Shown here: positions 18,650 through 27,194 of the stretch, one piece after another
Layout: the number at the start of each line of letters is the position of its first letter
How positions within the stretch are numbered: the stretch's first letter is position 1
Source of the DNA: Caballeronia choica
GTDB lineage: Bacteria > Pseudomonadota > Gammaproteobacteria > Burkholderiales > Burkholderiaceae
Direction: 5' to 3'
Assembly: GCF_001544535.1 (NCBI RefSeq)
Contig: NZ_FCON02000035.1
Location: forward strand, 1 to 64,000
Length of the DNA stretch: 64,000 bases
Made by a program: the position numbers and the translations under genes
The notes under the pieces: model-generated
The model's database searches: none
Told to the model about the DNA's origin: nothing
What the model saw: the letters and a program-made list of their open reading frames with translations, nothing else

Positions 18650-19818
18650 ACACAGCGCTCAAGGGACTCAGGATCCTCGACTTCACGCAGATGATGACAG
18701 GCCCGTTCGCCACGATGATGCTGGGCGACTCGGGCGCCGACGTGCTCAAGGTCGAGCAGCCCGGCGGCGATCCGTTTCGCCGCTCGGGCGAGACGACGCT
18801 GGGCGGAGACGGTGCGTTCTTTCTCGGCGTGAATCGCAACAAGCGCGGCATCGTGCTCGACCTGAAGACGGACGAGGGTCGCGCTGCGGCGCTCGCGCTT
18901 GCCGCCGAGGCGGACGTGCTCGTCGAGAACTTCCGGCCGGGCCTGACCGAGCGTGCGGGTCTCGGATATGAGGCGTTGAAGGAGATCAATCCGCGCCTCG
19001 TCTATTGCTCGATCTCCGGCTTCGGGCGCACGGGGCCCGACCGGAACCGGCCCGCGCTCGACATGGTGATCCAGGCCGTGTCCGGCGTGATGCAGGTGAC
19101 GGGCACCGAAGAGTCGGGTCCGCTCAAGACGGGCTTCCCGTTCTCCGACCTCGTCACCGCGCTGATCGCGACGATCGGCATTCTGACCGCGTTGCAGGCG
19201 CGAGAACGCACGGGCGAGGGTCAGCGCGTCGACTTGTCGATGCTCGACGCAAGCATCTTCAGCCAGGTGCCGCGTGACGTGTACTTCGACCTGACCGGCA
19301 TCACCCCGGGCCGCATGGGCAACCAGCATTGGGACATCGTGCCCAACAACACCTATGCGACCGCGGACGGCCGGGACATCATGATCATCACGATCAACGA
19401 GAAGTTCTGGCAAGTCCTGTGCGATGCGCTCGACGCGAACGAGCTCAAGACCGACCCCCGTTTCGCGACCAAGGCGGCACGGCTCGCGAATCGCGGACTC
19501 GTCGATGCGCGGCTCGCGGAGATCTTCGCGAGTCGGGATCTGGCGCACTGGGAGAAGGCGTTGTCGGCTGCGGGCGCCATCTACGGGGCGGTCAGGACGT
19601 GGCCCGAGGTGTTCAGCGATCCGCATGTCGTGGAGACGCTGCTCAAGACGCTGCATCATCCGAAGGGCGGCGCGTTCAAGGTCATCAACAATCCGCTTCA
19701 GTTCTCCGCGACACCCACGCAGATTACGCGTTCGCCGCCGATGCTCGGTGAGCACAACGCCGATGTGCTGACGCCGGAAGGTGCGGTGTGGCCATCGGCG
19801 GCTCTGGACGGTCGCTAG
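18646..19818 (+). CDS. Class III CoA-transferase (CaiB/BaiF family), module 1
   Basis: A 390-residue family III CoA-transferase. These form interlocked dimers and move CoA between carboxylic acids through an aspartyl-CoA intermediate. The N-terminal LRILDFTQMMTGPFATMMLG and VLKVEQPGGDPFR, and the RPALDMVIQAVSG motif carrying the likely catalytic aspartate, are typical. It overlaps the crotonase stop and ends the first transcript segment. Its closest relative in the window is at 33880-35070 (same LDFTQMM opening). It probably activates the pathway acid using a CoA ester such as succinyl-CoA or a downstream product. Confidence 0.88.
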   Translation: MNTALKGLRILDFTQMMTGPFATMMLGDSGADVLKVEQPGGDPFRRSGETTLGGDGAFFLGVNRNKRGIVLDLKTDEGRAAALALAAEADVLVENFRPGLTERAGLGYEALKEINPRLVYCSISGFGRTGPDRNRPALDMVIQAVSGVMQVTGTEESGPLKTGFPFSDLVTALIATIGILTALQARERTGEGQRVDLSMLDASIFSQVPRDVYFDLTGITPGRMGNQHWDIVPNNTYATADGRDIMIITINEKFWQVLCDALDANELKTDPRFATKAARLANRGLVDARLAEIFASRDLAHWEKALSAAGAIYGAVRTWPEVFSDPHVVETLLKTLHHPKGGAFKVINNPLQFSATPTQITRSPPMLGEHNADVLTPEGAVWPSAALDGR

Positions 19819-19882
19819 TTTTTCCGGGGTTCTTTGGCGCCCGGCTTAACGCCGTCAGGCGTCGAAGAAGCCCTGCCTCACA

Positions 19883-19923
19883 AGAGGAATATCCTCTGAA
19901 AACCTCCGCAAACAGTATTGGCC
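19883..19923 (+). promoter_or_regulatory. Module 1 activator element, copy 2
   Basis: This is the same 41-nt block as at 11249-11289 with a single substitution after the palindrome. It lies 104 nt upstream of the ferredoxin reductase start in a 168-nt gap, and a TACATT hexamer follows TTGGCC at 19 nt, exactly as in copy 1. It implies a second promoter inside module 1 under the same regulator. Confidence 0.55.
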
Positions 19924-19986
19924 ATGCCGCCGTGTTGCTCGGTACATTAGGTCCATACGCACAAGCAGAACAAGCGGAGACATCTG

Positions 19987-21222
19987 ATGAACGACACCTG
20001 CATCATCATCGGCGCAAGCCACGCGGCCGCCCAGCTCGCACCGAGCCTGCGGCAGGAAGGGTGGACGGGGCCCATCGTCGTGATCGGCGATGAACCGCGC
20101 CTGCCTTACCACCGGCCGCCGCTCTCGAAAGCCTATCTGCTCGGCGAGAAAAGCGCAGACGAACTGCTGATCCGCACGGCGGATGTCTATGCGCGCTTCG
20201 CCGTCGAATTCAGGCTTGGCGAGCGCGTCGAATCGATCGATCGCAAGGGAAAGACGGTCACGCTGCGTGGCGGCGAAAAGCTCGGCTACGGCAAGCTTGC
20301 CCTGTGCACGGGCACGCGCGTTCGCACCGTCACGCTGCCGGGCTCGACGCTCCCCGGCGTGCACTATCTGCGCAGCATCGCCGATATCGACCGGATCCGG
20401 TCGGGCGTGCGGCGCGGGGGGCGGGCGGTCATCGTGGGCGGCGGCTATATCGGGCTCGAGACGGCGGCCGTGCTCAACAAGCTCGGCATGCAGGTCACGG
20501 TGCTGGAGATGGCGCCCCGCGTGCTTGCGCGCGTCACCGCGCCTCAAGTGTCGGAATTCTTCGAGCGCGTGCATCGCGAGGAAGGCGTCGATATCCGCAC
20601 CGGCATGGCCGTCAGCGGATTCGAAGGCGACGCGTGCGTCGAGCGCGTGGTGTGTGCGGACGGCACGCATCTTCCGGCGGATCTCGTGATCATCGGGATC
20701 GGCGTGACGCCCAACGTCGAACTGGCCGCAGCAGCGAATCTCGCCACCGATAACGGCGTGCTCGTCGACGCTTGCGGGCGTACCTCCGACCCAGACATCG
20801 TCGCGGTGGGCGACTGCACGATGCATCCGTCGCCGTATTACGGCCATATCCGCCTCGAGTCCGTGCCCAACGCGACGGAGCAGGCGAAGAGCGCGGCCGC
20901 TGCCCTGTGCGGCAAGGACAAGCCTTATCGCGCGTTGCCGTGGTTCTGGTCGGATCAGTACGACATCAAGCTGCAGATCGCCGGGCTGCATCTGGGCTAC
21001 GACGAGGTGGTGGTACGCGGCGACCGGAACGCCGGCCGCAGTTTTTGCGCCTTCTATCTCAGGGAAGGCAGGCTCGTTGCGGCGGACTGCATCAATCGGC
21101 CACAGGAATTCATGCTCAGCAAGAAGCTGATTGCGGAAGGCATCGAGGTGACTTCTGAACGGCTCATCGATGAAAGCGTCGCGTTCAAGTCGTTGCTCGA
21201 TGCAGCAAGGGCAGTGAGCTGA
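19987..21222 (+). CDS. NAD(P)H:ferredoxin reductase (module 1)
   Basis: A 411-residue FAD/NAD-binding reductase of the type that serves Rieske dioxygenases and class I bacterial P450s. The FAD motif near residue 8 (IIGASHAAAQLAPSL, a divergent GxxxxxxxA form), the NAD motif VIVGGGYIGLETAAVLNKLG, the ATG-like GIGVTPN strand and a C-terminal reductase domain are present. It would move electrons from NAD(P)H to the 2Fe-2S ferredoxin encoded immediately downstream (53 nt) and perhaps to the P450 ferredoxin at 25.5 kb. It has its own promoter element. The paralogue at 37.9 kb serves module 2. Confidence 0.9.
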   Translation: MNDTCIIIGASHAAAQLAPSLRQEGWTGPIVVIGDEPRLPYHRPPLSKAYLLGEKSADELLIRTADVYARFAVEFRLGERVESIDRKGKTVTLRGGEKLGYGKLALCTGTRVRTVTLPGSTLPGVHYLRSIADIDRIRSGVRRGGRAVIVGGGYIGLETAAVLNKLGMQVTVLEMAPRVLARVTAPQVSEFFERVHREEGVDIRTGMAVSGFEGDACVERVVCADGTHLPADLVIIGIGVTPNVELAAAANLATDNGVLVDACGRTSDPDIVAVGDCTMHPSPYYGHIRLESVPNATEQAKSAAAALCGKDKPYRALPWFWSDQYDIKLQIAGLHLGYDEVVVRGDRNAGRSFCAFYLREGRLVAADCINRPQEFMLSKKLIAEGIEVTSERLIDESVAFKSLLDAARAVS

Positions 21223-21274
21223 CCCGACTCGGCCCAAGCCGATTCAACCCAACCATGTAATGAAGAGGTGTGCT

Positions 21275-21589
21275 ATGCCGGTAATCAAGTACGTTCAAGC
21301 GGACGGTCGAGCCTTCGAAGTGGATGTGCCTCTTGGCAGCTCCGTCATGCAGGGCGCGGTGGACAACCTCATCGATGGGATTGCCGCCGAATGCGGCGGC
21401 GCGTGCAGTTGCGCCACCTGCGAAGTCCATGTCGATGAAGCCTGGATGAAGATCGTAGGCGAGGCCTGCGATATTGAAAGTGACATGCTGTCCGCTTCCA
21501 GCGGCTTGCGCAGCAACAGGCGCCTGAGCTGCCAGATCGAAATCACGCCGGAACTGGACGGGCTCGTCGTCGCGATTCCCGCGCTCTGA
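21275..21589 (+). CDS. 2Fe-2S ferredoxin, adrenodoxin/putidaredoxin type
   Basis: A 104-residue plant/vertebrate-type ferredoxin. Cysteines 40, 46, 49 and 86 form the C-x5-C-x2-C...C pattern of adrenodoxin-like 2Fe-2S proteins, within ECGGACSCATCEVHV and RLSCQIE. It would carry electrons from the adjacent reductase to a P450. ATG 21275 (MPVIKYV) is preferred over ATG 21260 because it matches family length and has AGAGG upstream. Module 2 has no equivalent; there the only ferredoxin is the 64-residue CxxAxxC type. Confidence 0.92.
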   Translation: MPVIKYVQADGRAFEVDVPLGSSVMQGAVDNLIDGIAAECGGACSCATCEVHVDEAWMKIVGEACDIESDMLSASSGLRSNRRLSCQIEITPELDGLVVAIPAL

Positions 21590-21645
21590 ACGCGCGACGA
21601 CTGAGGACGCATCGCGTCGAACGGAAGCAACGGAGTGTCAGCGAA

Positions 21646-23304
21646 ATGGGGCAATGGGACGACAAGTTCGAGCGTGCGGAGCGCAAGTGGGCAAGCTGGA
21701 CCATGCGGGAGTACGCCCAGCACGACCGCGTGCTCGGGCGGATCATCGAAGACAAGGCGCGAGAGCATCCGTATCGCGAGGTCTTCCAGTTTCGCGATGA
21801 GGCGATCACGTTCGAGCAGTTGAACCAGACGGTCAACCGGGTTGCAAACGGATTTCTCGGACTCGGCATCGAGCCAGGCGGCAAGGTCGCGCTGATGCTG
21901 CCGAACTGCCCCGCGTTCCTGTTCGCGTGGTTCGCACTGAACCGGATCGGCGCGGTATGTGTTCCGGTCAATGTCGCGCTCAAGGGCGAAGGCCTGGCGT
22001 ATCAGATCGATCAGGCCGATTGCGTGGCGCTGGTCGCGGACGACGCCTATCTCGATGCGCTGGACGCCATTGCTGAACGCTTGCCGAAGCTGCGCCATAC
22101 CGTGATGGTCGGCACGCATGGCGGAGCCGTACGACTCACCCGCTGGCCCCGTGTCGAAAGCCTGTATTTCGACGAACTGCTCGCGCGGCCGGAACGGGCG
22201 CCGGGTGTCGCCGTCGATTTCAGGGCCCTGGCGACGATCTCGTATACGTCGGGCACGACCGGCTTGTCGAAGGGCGTGATGATCAGTCACCACTACTGGT
22301 ACGAGATCTGGTCGCAGGCGGTCAGGTACGCGCGCTATACCGAGGACGACGTGCTCTACACGGGCCTGCCGTTCTTTCATACGAGCGCTCACGGCACGAC
22401 CGGCCCGGCGATCCTGACGGGTGCGAAGGCGGTGCTCGTCGAACGCTTTTCGGCGAGCCGGATGCTCGACGACTGCCGGCGCTGGAACTGCACGTCGGCG
22501 AAATATATCGGCGGGATGGTGTCGATCCTGATGAAGCAGGAGCCTTCGCCCGAAGACCGCGACAACCCGTTGCGCCTGATGGTCGGTGCGGCGGCGCCGA
22601 AGCATCTCTGGCACGCGTTCGAAGCACGCTTCAATACGCGGCTGCTGGAGCTGTACGGCATGACCGAGTGCAGCGGCTGTCTTGTCAATCCGATGGAGGA
22701 CCGCCGGCCGGGTTCCTGCGGCAAGGCCTTGAACGGCTACGACGTGAGGCTCGTCGACGAGAACGACAACGAGGTTCCGCGCGGAAAGGTAGGAGAGTTC
22801 GTGGTCCGGCCAGAGCGGCCGCACTTGGGCACGACGGGCTACTACAGGCAGCCCGAGGCGACGCTCGAACTGTTTCGCAACCTGTGGATTCATACCGGCG
22901 ACCTCGCGACCCAGGACGAGGACGGCTACTTCTATTACGTCGATCGCAAGAAGCAGGCGCTGCGGCGGCGCGGCGAGAACATATCGTCGTTCGAAGTGGA
23001 GGCGGTGATCAGCGCGCATCCGGGCGTGGCGGAGTCGTGCGTCGTCGGCGTGCCCTCGGAACTGGGCGAGGACGACGTCAAGGCCGTCATCGTGCTCAAG
23101 CCGGGTCAGCGGGTCTCGGAAGCCGAGCTCATCGGATGGTGCGAACCGCGGCTCTCCTACTTCGCGATCCCGCGCTACATCGCCTTTCGCGCGCACTTGC
23201 CGAAGACGCCGAGCCAGCGCGTGGAGAAGTACCGCTTGCGCGACGAGGGCGTGACGGCCGACTGCTGGGACCGCGAACAAGCCGGGATCGTGCTCGCGCG
23301 ATGA
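21646..23304 (+). CDS. AMP-forming acyl-CoA ligase
   Basis: A 552-residue ANL-family ligase that activates a carboxylic acid with ATP and CoA. The P-loop ISYTSGTTGLSKGVMISH, YGMTECSGC and the hinge GDLATQDEDGYFYYVDRKKQ are clear. The C-terminal A10 motif reads PKTPSQRVEKYRLR, with Gln-Arg where many family members have Gly-Lys, as in some carnitine/crotonobetaine-type ligases. It is the only CoA ligase in the window, so module 2 must rely on CoA-transferases or on this enzyme. It ends the plus-strand segment that begins with the ferredoxin reductase. Confidence 0.9.
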   Translation: MGQWDDKFERAERKWASWTMREYAQHDRVLGRIIEDKAREHPYREVFQFRDEAITFEQLNQTVNRVANGFLGLGIEPGGKVALMLPNCPAFLFAWFALNRIGAVCVPVNVALKGEGLAYQIDQADCVALVADDAYLDALDAIAERLPKLRHTVMVGTHGGAVRLTRWPRVESLYFDELLARPERAPGVAVDFRALATISYTSGTTGLSKGVMISHHYWYEIWSQAVRYARYTEDDVLYTGLPFFHTSAHGTTGPAILTGAKAVLVERFSASRMLDDCRRWNCTSAKYIGGMVSILMKQEPSPEDRDNPLRLMVGAAAPKHLWHAFEARFNTRLLELYGMTECSGCLVNPMEDRRPGSCGKALNGYDVRLVDENDNEVPRGKVGEFVVRPERPHLGTTGYYRQPEATLELFRNLWIHTGDLATQDEDGYFYYVDRKKQALRRRGENISSFEVEAVISAHPGVAESCVVGVPSELGEDDVKAVIVLKPGQRVSEAELIGWCEPRLSYFAIPRYIAFRAHLPKTPSQRVEKYRLRDEGVTADCWDREQAGIVLAR

Positions 23305-23338
23305 GTCGTTCGGAGAGCGTTCGACGCGGGTTCGATTG

Positions 23339-23377
23339 ATAGGAATTCGGTCTGAGCATCTCCATAAATCATATTGG
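23339..23377 (+). promoter_or_regulatory. Degenerate third copy of the module 1 element
   Basis: The stretch aligns with the 41-nt element: AxAGGAAT, then TCT, then CTCC, AAA and TATTGG in the same spacing, with the palindrome arm decayed. It lies about 110 nt upstream of the SDR start at 23487. The match is by eye and partial. Confidence 0.35.
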
Positions 23378-23486
23378 ACCTGTGATGCGTTTGAACCGAA
23401 TCTTGAGGCTAGCTTCTCTTTGTTGAGAGCAGCCAGGATCGATCGGGAAACAGTTCAATAAACATTTTCGTGAGAAGAGGTGAGGC

Positions 23487-24182
23487 ATGAGTAGCAAAGT
23501 TGCAGTCGTCACGGGGTCCAACGGCCTGACCGGGCAAGCCATCTGCAAGAACCTGAGCGAGCGCGGCTATACGGTCGTCGGTCTCGACGTCGCGGAAGCC
23601 GGCAAGGGCGAGTACGCGTACCGCAAGTGCGATGTCACGGATTACGAACAGATCAAGGCGTCGGTCGCGGCGATCGATGCCGAGTACGGCACGATCCGCG
23701 TGCTGGTCAACAATGCCGGCGTCTGGCATGGCAAGACCTTCTTCGACATCGCGCCATCCGACTACGACTTCACCTACGGCGTGAATGCGCGCGCGCCGTT
23801 CTTCCTCAGCCAGGAGGTCGCGAAGCGTCTGGTGAAAGCGGGCGGCGGCGGCGTGATCGTCAACCTGGCCTCGATCGTCGCGACCACCGGCAGCGGCGTA
23901 CCGGATTACGGCGGCTCCAAGGCGGCGATCGTGAACCTGACCAAGAGCCTCGCCAAGCCGCTCGGGCCGCATGGCATCCGCGTGGCGGCGGTGTCGCCGG
24001 GCACCATCAATACGGCGATGGGCGAGAAGGTGCCGAAGGAGATCCGCGACAAGCTGATCGCCGGTTCGGGACTGCAGCGTGCGGCCGAGCCGGAGGAAAT
24101 CGCGGCGGCCGTCGGCTTCCTGATCAGCGACGACGCCCGCTACGTGACCGGCGCGACGCTCGACGTCAACGGCGGCCTGTAA
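23487..24182 (+). CDS. Short-chain dehydrogenase/reductase
   Basis: A 231-residue classical SDR with the NAD(P) motif VVTGSNGLTGQA near residue 6, NNAGVWHG, and the catalytic YGGSK (Y-x3-K) in the usual place, so it should be active. It likely interconverts a hydroxyl and a keto group on the pathway intermediate, for example the alcohol made by the P450 encoded next. It has its own upstream region containing a degenerate activator element and is followed by the P450 and ferredoxin genes. Confidence 0.88.
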   Translation: MSSKVAVVTGSNGLTGQAICKNLSERGYTVVGLDVAEAGKGEYAYRKCDVTDYEQIKASVAAIDAEYGTIRVLVNNAGVWHGKTFFDIAPSDYDFTYGVNARAPFFLSQEVAKRLVKAGGGGVIVNLASIVATTGSGVPDYGGSKAAIVNLTKSLAKPLGPHGIRVAAVSPGTINTAMGEKVPKEIRDKLIAGSGLQRAAEPEEIAAAVGFLISDDARYVTGATLDVNGGL

Positions 24183-24289
24183 GAAGAACTCGGCCCAATA
24201 CGTGTCCTGATTTCCGTCGATCCCGGGACCCGACGCGCTGCGCGTTGCCCGGGACCGATGGACGCGCATTCAATGAGACCGGAGGAACC

Positions 24290-25501
24290 ATGTCTGCATG
24301 TCCTTTTAGCGAGCCGTCGTTTCCGATGGCAAGGCAGTGCCCCTTTCTTCCGCCGCAGGAATACAGGGATTATCAGCAACAGCCCGGACCCGTGAAGGTA
24401 CGCATGTGGGACGGCAGGCATGCGTGGCTCTTCACGCGTTATGACGACGTGCGCGCCGTGCTGGGCGACAACCGCTTCAGCGGCAACCCGGCCGAGCCGG
24501 GCTTTCCGAGCCTGTCCGAGGCGCGCAATGCCGTGCTCGACCTGCCGCCTGCGTTCATTCGCATGGACCCGCCGCAGCATGGACACTTTCGCCGCATGCT
24601 GACGAAGGAGTTCATGATCAAGAAGGTGAGCGCCATGCGGCCGATGATCGAATCGATCTTCGATCGCCTGCTCGACGATCTGTTGCGGAAGGGCCCGCCT
24701 GCCAACCTGGTGGAAGACCTGTTCCTGCCGCTCACGTCGGAAGTCATCGCGTGGCTCCTCGATGTGCCGCGCAAGGACCACGGATTCTTCCAGGAGCAAA
24801 GCCGGCTGAAGGTGCTGCTGGATGTCGGGCCGGAGGTGCCAAAGGCGGCCTCCGAGCGAATCCTCGGCTATCTGGATACGCTGATCACGGAGCGTTCGAA
24901 GGACGCGGAGACGAGGGAAGACCTGCTGAGCCGCCTGATCGTCGAACAGGTCCGGCCGGGGCATCTGTCGCATCGCGAACTCGTGATCATGGCGGAACTG
25001 TTGCTGATGGCAGGCCATGAGACCACGGCGAACCAGATGGCGCTCGGCGTCTACAGCTTCCTGACGAACCCGGACCAGCTCGCCTTGTTGCGCAGCGATC
25101 CCACGCTCTTGCGCGGCGCGGTTGAAGAGATGCTGCGCCTGCACACCATCGTGCATTACAACGCGTTCCGTGTGGCGATGGAGGACGTCGAAGTCGCGGG
25201 CCAGCTGATTCGGAAAGGCGAGGGCGTCATTGCCCTGATCGCCGGTGCGAATCACGACGCCACCGCGTTTCCGAACCCCGAGAAATTCGACATCACGCGC
25301 AAGGCGGAGCATCACGTCGCTTTCAGCTATGGCATTCATCAATGCCTCGGCCAGCCGCTTGCACGAGTTGAATTGCAAGTCGTGTTCGGCAAGCTTTTCG
25401 AGCGCATTCCGACGCTGCGCTTCGCCGTGCCGCAGGACCAGATCGAGGGCAAGGGCGATCACTTCGTCCAGGGGCTGCAAACACTGCCTGTGACCTGGTG
25501 A
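24290..25501 (+). CDS. Cytochrome P450 (module 1)
   Basis: A 403-residue soluble bacterial P450. The I-helix oxygen-activation motif MAGHETTANQMALG lies near residue 243, the ExxR motif in EEMLRLHT near 279, and the heme-ligand cysteine is Cys352 in SYGIHQCLGQPLARVE. It inserts one oxygen atom (hydroxylation or O-demethylation) with electrons from ferredoxin. ATG 24290 has GGAGG 4 nt upstream. A small CxxAxxC ferredoxin follows at 25543. The paralogue at 36.3 kb is collinear, sharing the MxRxCPF opening and FRMAMEDV-like segments. The substrate is unknown. Confidence 0.92.
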   Translation: MSACPFSEPSFPMARQCPFLPPQEYRDYQQQPGPVKVRMWDGRHAWLFTRYDDVRAVLGDNRFSGNPAEPGFPSLSEARNAVLDLPPAFIRMDPPQHGHFRRMLTKEFMIKKVSAMRPMIESIFDRLLDDLLRKGPPANLVEDLFLPLTSEVIAWLLDVPRKDHGFFQEQSRLKVLLDVGPEVPKAASERILGYLDTLITERSKDAETREDLLSRLIVEQVRPGHLSHRELVIMAELLLMAGHETTANQMALGVYSFLTNPDQLALLRSDPTLLRGAVEEMLRLHTIVHYNAFRVAMEDVEVAGQLIRKGEGVIALIAGANHDATAFPNPEKFDITRKAEHHVAFSYGIHQCLGQPLARVELQVVFGKLFERIPTLRFAVPQDQIEGKGDHFVQGLQTLPVTW

Positions 25502-25542
25502 GGCACGCCGGCAGCACAATCGACCAATGAGGAGAGCAGGAC

Positions 25543-25776
25543 ATGACGAAAGGCAACTTCAGGCTGCGCGTTTCGATCGACCAGAGTGTCTGCGTAGGCG
25601 CGGGGCTCTGCGTGCTGTCGGCGAGCGATGTCTTCGATCAGCGCGACGAGGATGGCGTGGTCAAGCTCCTGCAGGTGTACCCGGACGAGGCGCAGTACGA
25701 AAAAGTGTTGGGCGCATCGCGCAAGTGTCCGTCGAGGGCGATTACGGTCGAGGAGGTGCCGGCGGACGAGCCGTGA
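25543..25776 (+). CDS. Small P450-partner ferredoxin, CxxAxxC type (module 1)
   Basis: A 77-residue single-cluster ferredoxin. Cys17, Cys23 and Cys62 (before Pro63) are in the ligand positions, and the usual second cysteine of C-x2-C-x2-C is Ala20. Such proteins bind a 3Fe-4S cluster or a 4Fe-4S cluster with a non-cysteine ligand and are common partners of bacterial P450s. It is encoded 41 nt after the P450 gene with GAGGAGAG upstream. Its electron donor is probably the reductase at 19987. Confidence 0.9.
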   Translation: MTKGNFRLRVSIDQSVCVGAGLCVLSASDVFDQRDEDGVVKLLQVYPDEAQYEKVLGASRKCPSRAITVEEVPADEP

Positions 25777-25799
25777 GACAACCGGTTTCAGCGGACGAA

Positions 25800-25831
25800 C
25801 CGCGCGCCCGCGCTTTACGCCGGGCGCGCGG
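25800..25831. terminator. Strong hairpin between convergent ferredoxin and LysR genes
   Basis: Perfect 10-bp arms CCGCGCGCCC and GGGCGCGCGG enclose a 12-nt loop. There is no U tract on either side. The position between two gene ends supports a termination or mRNA-end role. Confidence 0.45.
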
Positions 25832-25888
25832 GATCGATGCGATGCGGCGGCAATGCGCACTCAGGCAAAGTGCTTTTGAAAAAAACGC

Positions 25889-26845
25889 TCAGACTTCCTC
25901 GGGCACCGCCCGTGTGCGCGACGCGTCCAGGAACAACTCCGGATGCTGCGCCATCAGCGTTGCCGCGTTGGATCGCGCGGCTTCGCGCCAGGGGCCGAGC
26001 AACGGCGGAACGCGGTCCTTGTGCCAGGCGAGCGACAGGGAAACTGCGGGAGCGTCGGCGTTGAGCGGCCGGTAGGCGATCCCCAGCGGCTTCATCAGTT
26101 GCATGATCGCGGGCACCACGGCGACGCCCATGCCCGCGGCCACCAGGCAGGCCGACGTATGCATGTCGTACGCCTCGCGGGCGATGGTGGGCTTGCGGTT
26201 CTCGTCCTCGAAGATATCCAGGATCCGGTCGCCGTAACCGCGCTCCGTCGCGTTGCCGCGTGCGACCGCGATCAGCGGCCAGGTCGCGAGTTCCCCGAGT
26301 TCCACCGGGCCGGGGACGTCGTATTCGCTACCGGCGGGCACGGCGACCACCAGCAGTTCGCGATACAGCAACTCGGTGACGATGTTGTGATCGTAGATAT
26401 GGCCGCGCACGAGGCCGACTTCGATGGCGCCTTCCTTGAGCGCCGCGATCTGCTGCTGGATCGTCATTTCCTGGAGGCTCACGTCGGAATGGGGCGTCAG
26501 CGCCTTGAAGAGACGCAGCGTGTTGGGCAGGAAGCAATAAATCGCGGTGTAGATCGCGCCCACCACCAGTTGCGCCTGCGCGCCGCGCCCGGAGGCGCGA
26601 ACCGCCGCGATCGCGGCCGATGCGGTGTTCAATACGCGCTGCGCATGTTCGACCAGGATGTCGCCCGCGGGCGTGAGCATCACCTTGCGCTTCTCGCGCG
26701 TGAAGAGCGGGGTTCCCAGTTCTTCTTCGAGCGAAATGATCTGGGCGCTCAAGGCGGGCTGCGCGATGTTCACCCGTTCGGACGCGCGAGTGAAGTTCAG
26801 TTCGGCAGCCACTGCGAGGAAATATTGGAGCTGGCGCATGTTCAT
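25889..26845 (-). CDS. LysR-family transcriptional regulator
   Basis: A 318-residue LTTR of the CbnR/BenM/CatM-like type. The N-terminal helix-turn-helix (MNMRQLQYFLAVAAELNFTRAS, NIAQPALSAQIISLEEELG) is followed by a periplasmic-binding-like effector domain (about residues 90-300). These usually activate aromatic catabolic operons when a pathway intermediate binds. It is convergent with the module 1 ferredoxin gene and not divergent from any obvious target. It is one of two candidates for binding the repeated 41-nt element of module 1. Confidence 0.9.
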   Translation of the reverse strand: MNMRQLQYFLAVAAELNFTRASERVNIAQPALSAQIISLEEELGTPLFTREKRKVMLTPAGDILVEHAQRVLNTASAAIAAVRASGRGAQAQLVVGAIYTAIYCFLPNTLRLFKALTPHSDVSLQEMTIQQQIAALKEGAIEVGLVRGHIYDHNIVTELLYRELLVVAVPAGSEYDVPGPVELGELATWPLIAVARGNATERGYGDRILDIFEDENRKPTIAREAYDMHTSACLVAAGMGVAVVPAIMQLMKPLGIAYRPLNADAPAVSLSLAWHKDRVPPLLGPWREAARSNAATLMAQHPELFLDASRTRAVPEEV

Positions 26846-27194
26846 ATCCGCATTCCTTTCTTCGGTGGATAGCGATCAGTCGGCAGAGAGGACGATCGCA
26901 TCGGGAAACGTGTGTGTGTCGCGGCTCGCCGGTTCAGCGGGCCGGGCTGCCGTCTTCGCTTGTCGTCGAGCGCGTACCGCCGCAGTATTCGGTGACGAGG
27001 GCCGCGTCGAACGCATCGCGCATGGGGTCGACCATGTAGAGCGCAAGGCATACGCTTCGTGCAAAGCGCACGACTCGCCCGGCATGCGAGGGAAGCGCCG
27101 CGCAAAAAGGAAACCGTTCGGACGTCGCTGCTTCTCTCGGGATTCGCTTCGGCATGATGTCTCCTCTGTCTGCGTTCGTACCGCTTATGGCGCG
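26846..27194. other. Gap between LysR and SDR genes
   Basis: This 349-nt stretch holds only one candidate small ORF (26934-27155, minus strand, listed separately). I see no clear promoter or repeat. It must contain the LysR promoter unless that gene is read through from the SDR. Confidence 0.4.
26934..27155 (-). CDS. Hypothetical 73-residue protein with strong ribosome site
   Basis: I do not recognise this protein. It begins MPKRIPREAATSERFPF and ends with a Ser/Thr-rich tail. The reason to list it is the strong AGAGGAG ribosome binding site 6 nt before the ATG, and its place 40 nt after the SDR stop on the same strand. It has two Cys residues and no obvious membrane helix or signal. It may instead be the surviving 5' end of a decayed gene whose start region was kept. 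Confidence 0.3.
   Translation of the reverse strand: MPKRIPREAATSERFPFCAALPSHAGRVVRFARSVCLALYMVDPMRDAFDAALVTEYCGGTRSTTSEDGSPAR

Noticed and set aside
21295-23280. A 661-codon minus-strand frame.
   Set aside because: It lies opposite the ferredoxin and CoA ligase genes, which have clear motifs; it has none.
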